Shown here: piece by piece, positions 14,674 to 16,910 of the stretch
How the letters are laid out: each line of letters starts with the position of its first letter
How positions within the stretch are numbered: the stretch's first letter is position 1
From: an uncultured Clostridia bacterium
GTDB taxonomy: Bacteria; Bacillota; Clostridia; Oscillospirales; Oscillospiraceae
DNA length: 16,910 nucleotides
Assembly (NCBI GenBank): GCA_946405655.1
Contig: CAMJHX010000007.1
Span: 1-16,910, forward strand
Reading direction: 5' to 3'
Program-made: the position numbers and the translations under genes
The notes under the pieces: model-generated
The model's input: only the letters and a program-made list of their open reading frames with translations
What the model was told of the DNA's origin: nothing
Database searches by the model: none

Positions 14674-14706
14674 TTCCTCTTCCGATCTCGGAAGAGGAAA
14701 TTTTTT
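14674..14706 (+). terminator. Strong intrinsic terminator after the sortase gene
   Basis: TTCCTCTTCCG and CGGAAGAGGAA form a perfect 11-base stem around an ATCT loop, followed by A and six T. It separates the sortase transcript from the last gene. Confidence 0.9.
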
Positions 14707-14729
14707 CATAGTAAAAAAAGAAACAATAC

Positions 14730-14758
14730 TTGTAATTGATAGACAGATTTATTATAAT
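14730..14758 (+). promoter_or_regulatory. Promoter of the last SLH hydrolase gene
   Basis: TTGTAA (14730-14735), 17 bases, then a perfect TATAAT (14753-14758). An A/T-rich stretch lies just upstream of the -35 box. This looks stronger than the other promoters in the window; the leader would be about 45 bases and ends with GAGGAGG 7 bases before the ATG. Confidence 0.75.
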
Positions 14759-14809
14759 AAAATAGTCGATCAACAAACCCGGAAAATCGTAAAAAGAGGA
14801 GGATTCCCA

Positions 14810-16910
14810 ATGAGCAAAAAAATCCTGAGTCTGCTCCTCGCGGCCGTCCTGGTCTTCAGCCTCGGCGCCACCGCGTTCGCTGCGGACGTCCAGTATCCCG
14901 TGATCAAGGGCGATTATACCCACTGCCCGTCCCTCGGCTTCCTGGACTTCGTCGGAAACGTGTCTCTGGACTTCGTGTACAGCGATGCGTATTTCACCCA
15001 CACCGGATACCAGTATGACCATGATCTGGCAAAGGTGTCCATGGCACTGACGCAGGCGTCCTTTGCCAGCGCCTCCAGCTCCGTTGAGGGCTGGCAGACT
15101 GCCAACTCCAACTTCAACGCCCTCATGAAGCAGTGCGGCTTCACCAAGTTCGCCGCCAATGAGGACGCCGTCTCCCATCCCGGTCTCGAGACCCTCGGCG
15201 CCTGCGCCGCGAGCAAGACCCTCGTGGACAACGGCGGCAGCTACACCCTCATCGCCCTCGGTCTGCGCGGCCATAACTACGGCGGCGAGTGGTACGGCAA
15301 CTTCGACGTGGGCAAGACCGGCGGTCATGCCGGCTTCATCAAGGCTGCGGACAAGGCCATGACCTTCCTCAAGCAGTATATCGCCGATAACCACATCACC
15401 GGCCGTGTGAAGCTGTGGACGACCGGCTTCAGCCGCGCTGCTGCCACGGCGAATCTGGTCGGCGCGCGCATCGACCAGGGCGAGAGCCTCGGCGCGAACG
15501 TCACCATCACCCCGCACGATCTCTATTGCTACACCTTTGAGACCCCGCAGGGCGCGCAGGATTCCAATTCCAAGGCTCCGCTCTACGACAACATCTTCAA
15601 CATCATGAACCCCAACGACTTCGTGCCGAAGGTGTCCTTCGACGCGTGGGATCAGACCCGTTACGGCCAGGATCTCTACACCCCCGCTTACCAGATCGAC
15701 GAGGATTATGCCTCCTATAAGCCCGGCATGACCGCAGAGCTGCGCAAGATGGGCTGGATGAGCCTCCTCGGTTACGACATTGACCTCATCGACAATTTCC
15801 AGTATTACGACCTCAACCCCCTCAACGGCGTTGTCAGCAGCAAGGCCGTCACCCAGACCGAGTATTACAACATGGTTATCGACGCCCTGCTCACCGACAT
15901 GATGTCCTCCCGTCAGGACATGGTGGACAATGTCCAGGCGGACATTCAGGAGCTCAGCGCCACGCTGCTCGGCGTTGACACCGGCCGCCTCATGAATGCG
16001 CTCGTGCTCTTCGCCGGCAAGTTTGCCGATCCGATGACCTTCATCCGCTTCGTCAACTCCATCACGATCACCGGCGCCATCGTCAACGGCACCGTCGTGG
16101 ATCAGTTTGTGGATCTCTTCATGGAGGCCATGGTCGAGGCCGGCTGCGCCAACTACAACGGCGATCAGGTCCGCGCCATGCTGCGCAACCTCGCTCCGAG
16201 ACTCCTCAAGTTCATCGCCAAGAATCCCACGCTGGCCTTCAACCTCGTTCAGAACCTCGTCCCGATCGTCAACGCGCACTTCTCCGAGGTCACCAACGCG
16301 TGGCTGCGCAGCATGCCCGCTGAGTACTTCGCGAGCCAGGCCCGCCAGATCGCCTACACCGGCGGCTACGGCGACGTCTACGCCGACGACTGGTACTCCG
16401 ACGAGGTCGAGTACTGCACGCGCGGCGGCCTGATGAACGGCATGGACACCGGCATCTTCGCCCCCGACCGCAACACGACCCGTGCCGAGTTTGCGATGGT
16501 GCTCTATCGTCTCGAGGGCTGCCCCGAGGGCAACATGTATGATCCCTTCACTGACGTCATCAAGGGCGGCTGGTACCAGAAGGCTGTCGCCTGGGCTTAC
16601 CGCAGCGGCGTCGTCAAGGGCGTGACCGAGACCACCTTCGAGCCCGACGGCAACATCACCCGCGAGCAGATGGTCACCATGCTCTATCGTTATGCCAACC
16701 GCGTCGTGAAGACCAAGACCAGCGCGCCGCTGAACGGCTTCGGCGATGCCTGGGCTGTCTCCGACTATGCGGTCGCCCCGATGCAGTGGGCAGTCGGCGT
16801 CGGCGTCATCAATGGCATGGAAGGCCAGCTCAACCCGCAGGGCTACACCACCCGCGCCCAGATCGCCCGCGTCCTGCAGCAGTTCTGCGAGATCAAGCCG
16901 GATATGGTGT
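14810..16910 (+). CDS. Secreted lipase-like hydrolase with C-terminal SLH repeats (3' end outside window)
   Basis: At least 700 residues; the frame is open to the window edge. A signal peptide covers about 1-24 (ATAFA/AD). The hydrolase part has VKLWTTGFSRAAATANLVG, a GxSxA nucleophile elbow with Ser208, and MNPNDFVPKV with Asp270 placed like the acid of class 3 lipase-type enzymes; the catalytic His was not assigned. A helical region follows (about 370-515), then three SLH repeats at about 522-566, 572-630 and 640-695 (TTRAE, ITREQ and TTRAQ). The last is nearly complete, so the protein probably ends soon after the window. It is unrelated in catalytic domain and opposite in domain order to the SLH lipase at 261-2168. 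Its biased codon use (ATC, CTC, GCC) and strong promoter suggest high expression. Substrate unknown. Confidence 0.8.
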   Translation, partial: MSKKILSLLLAAVLVFSLGATAFAADVQYPVIKGDYTHCPSLGFLDFVGNVSLDFVYSDAYFTHTGYQYDHDLAKVSMALTQASFASASSSVEGWQTANSNFNALMKQCGFTKFAANEDAVSHPGLETLGACAASKTLVDNGGSYTLIALGLRGHNYGGEWYGNFDVGKTGGHAGFIKAADKAMTFLKQYIADNHITGRVKLWTTGFSRAAATANLVGARIDQGESLGANVTITPHDLYCYTFETPQGAQDSNSKAPLYDNIFNIMNPNDFVPKVSFDAWDQTRYGQDLYTPAYQIDEDYASYKPGMTAELRKMGWMSLLGYDIDLIDNFQYYDLNPLNGVVSSKAVTQTEYYNMVIDALLTDMMSSRQDMVDNVQADIQELSATLLGVDTGRLMNALVLFAGKFADPMTFIRFVNSITITGAIVNGTVVDQFVDLFMEAMVEAGCANYNGDQVRAMLRNLAPRLLKFIAKNPTLAFNLVQNLVPIVNAHFSEVTNAWLRSMPAEYFASQARQIAYTGGYGDVYADDWYSDEVEYCTRGGLMNGMDTGIFAPDRNTTRAEFAMVLYRLEGCPEGNMYDPFTDVIKGGWYQKAVAWAYRSGVVKGVTETTFEPDGNITREQMVTMLYRYANRVVKTKTSAPLNGFGDAWAVSDYAVAPMQWAVGVGVINGMEGQLNPQGYTTRAQIARVLQQFCEIKPDMV

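Noticed and set aside
14677..14688. CTCTTCCGATCT, identical to the 3' end of a common Illumina adapter
   Set aside because: It is part of a perfect 11-base hairpin that extends past the adapter match on both sides and ends in a T run just after a gene, so it is better read as a real terminator. It could still confuse adapter trimming.
14810..14824. A run of seven A just after the start codon of the last gene, considered as a phase-variation tract or frameshift
   Set aside because: The frame is intact with seven A (Met-Ser-Lys-Lys-Ile), and seven is short for slippage control.

Overview
The window reads as chromosomal DNA of a GC-rich, low-branching Gram-positive anaerobe, most likely a gut clostridium of the Oscillospiraceae type. 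This is inference: there are two S-layer-homology (SLH) surface proteins, a class B sortase with a tiny SPQTG substrate, a LytR-CpsA-Psr enzyme, bacterial tyrosine kinases and a CpsB-type phosphatase, all in Gram-positive style, with compact operons and strong AGGAGG-type ribosome sites.

Layout. Positions 1-75 are the 3' end of rpsU (ribosomal protein S21) with its terminator. A leftward gene (261-2168) encodes a secreted lipase of the Geobacillus/Staphylococcus type (family I.5) carrying three N-terminal SLH repeats. A 364-base AT-rich gap (2169-2532) holds two divergent promoters. From 2533 to about 13448 the genes run rightward with gaps of at most about 30 bases or 4-base overlaps, so they look like one operon: an ABC exporter, an S26-like peptidase, a PqqD-like protein, a CpsB-type PHP phosphatase, a membrane-anchored Ig-like (DUF5011-type) protein, two tandem Wzz/BY-kinase fusions with Tyr-Gly-rich tails, a CapD/FlaA1-type nucleotide-sugar dehydratase, an LCP ligase and glutamate racemase. 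A separate promoter then drives a very small SPQTG surface protein, followed by a hairpin and a class B sortase. After a strong terminator and a strong promoter, the last gene (14810 to the window end) encodes a second secreted hydrolase, this time with C-terminal SLH repeats.

How they fit together. The kinase pair, the phosphatase, the dehydratase and the LCP ligase form the control, precursor and attachment parts of an exopolysaccharide or wall-polymer pathway. No glycosyltransferase, flippase or polymerase is present in the window. Glutamate racemase (D-Glu for peptidoglycan), the sortase pair and the SLH proteins make this a general envelope-assembly region. The ABC/S26-peptidase/PqqD trio at the head of the operon resembles a peptide maturation and export module; no precursor peptide was found, so its substrate is unknown.

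The main points to look at again are the ABC/peptidase/PqqD trio, the 27-residue sortase substrate with its own sortase, the apparent ACG start codon of murI, the tandem fused tyrosine kinases, and the two unrelated SLH-anchored lipase-like enzymes flanking the cluster.
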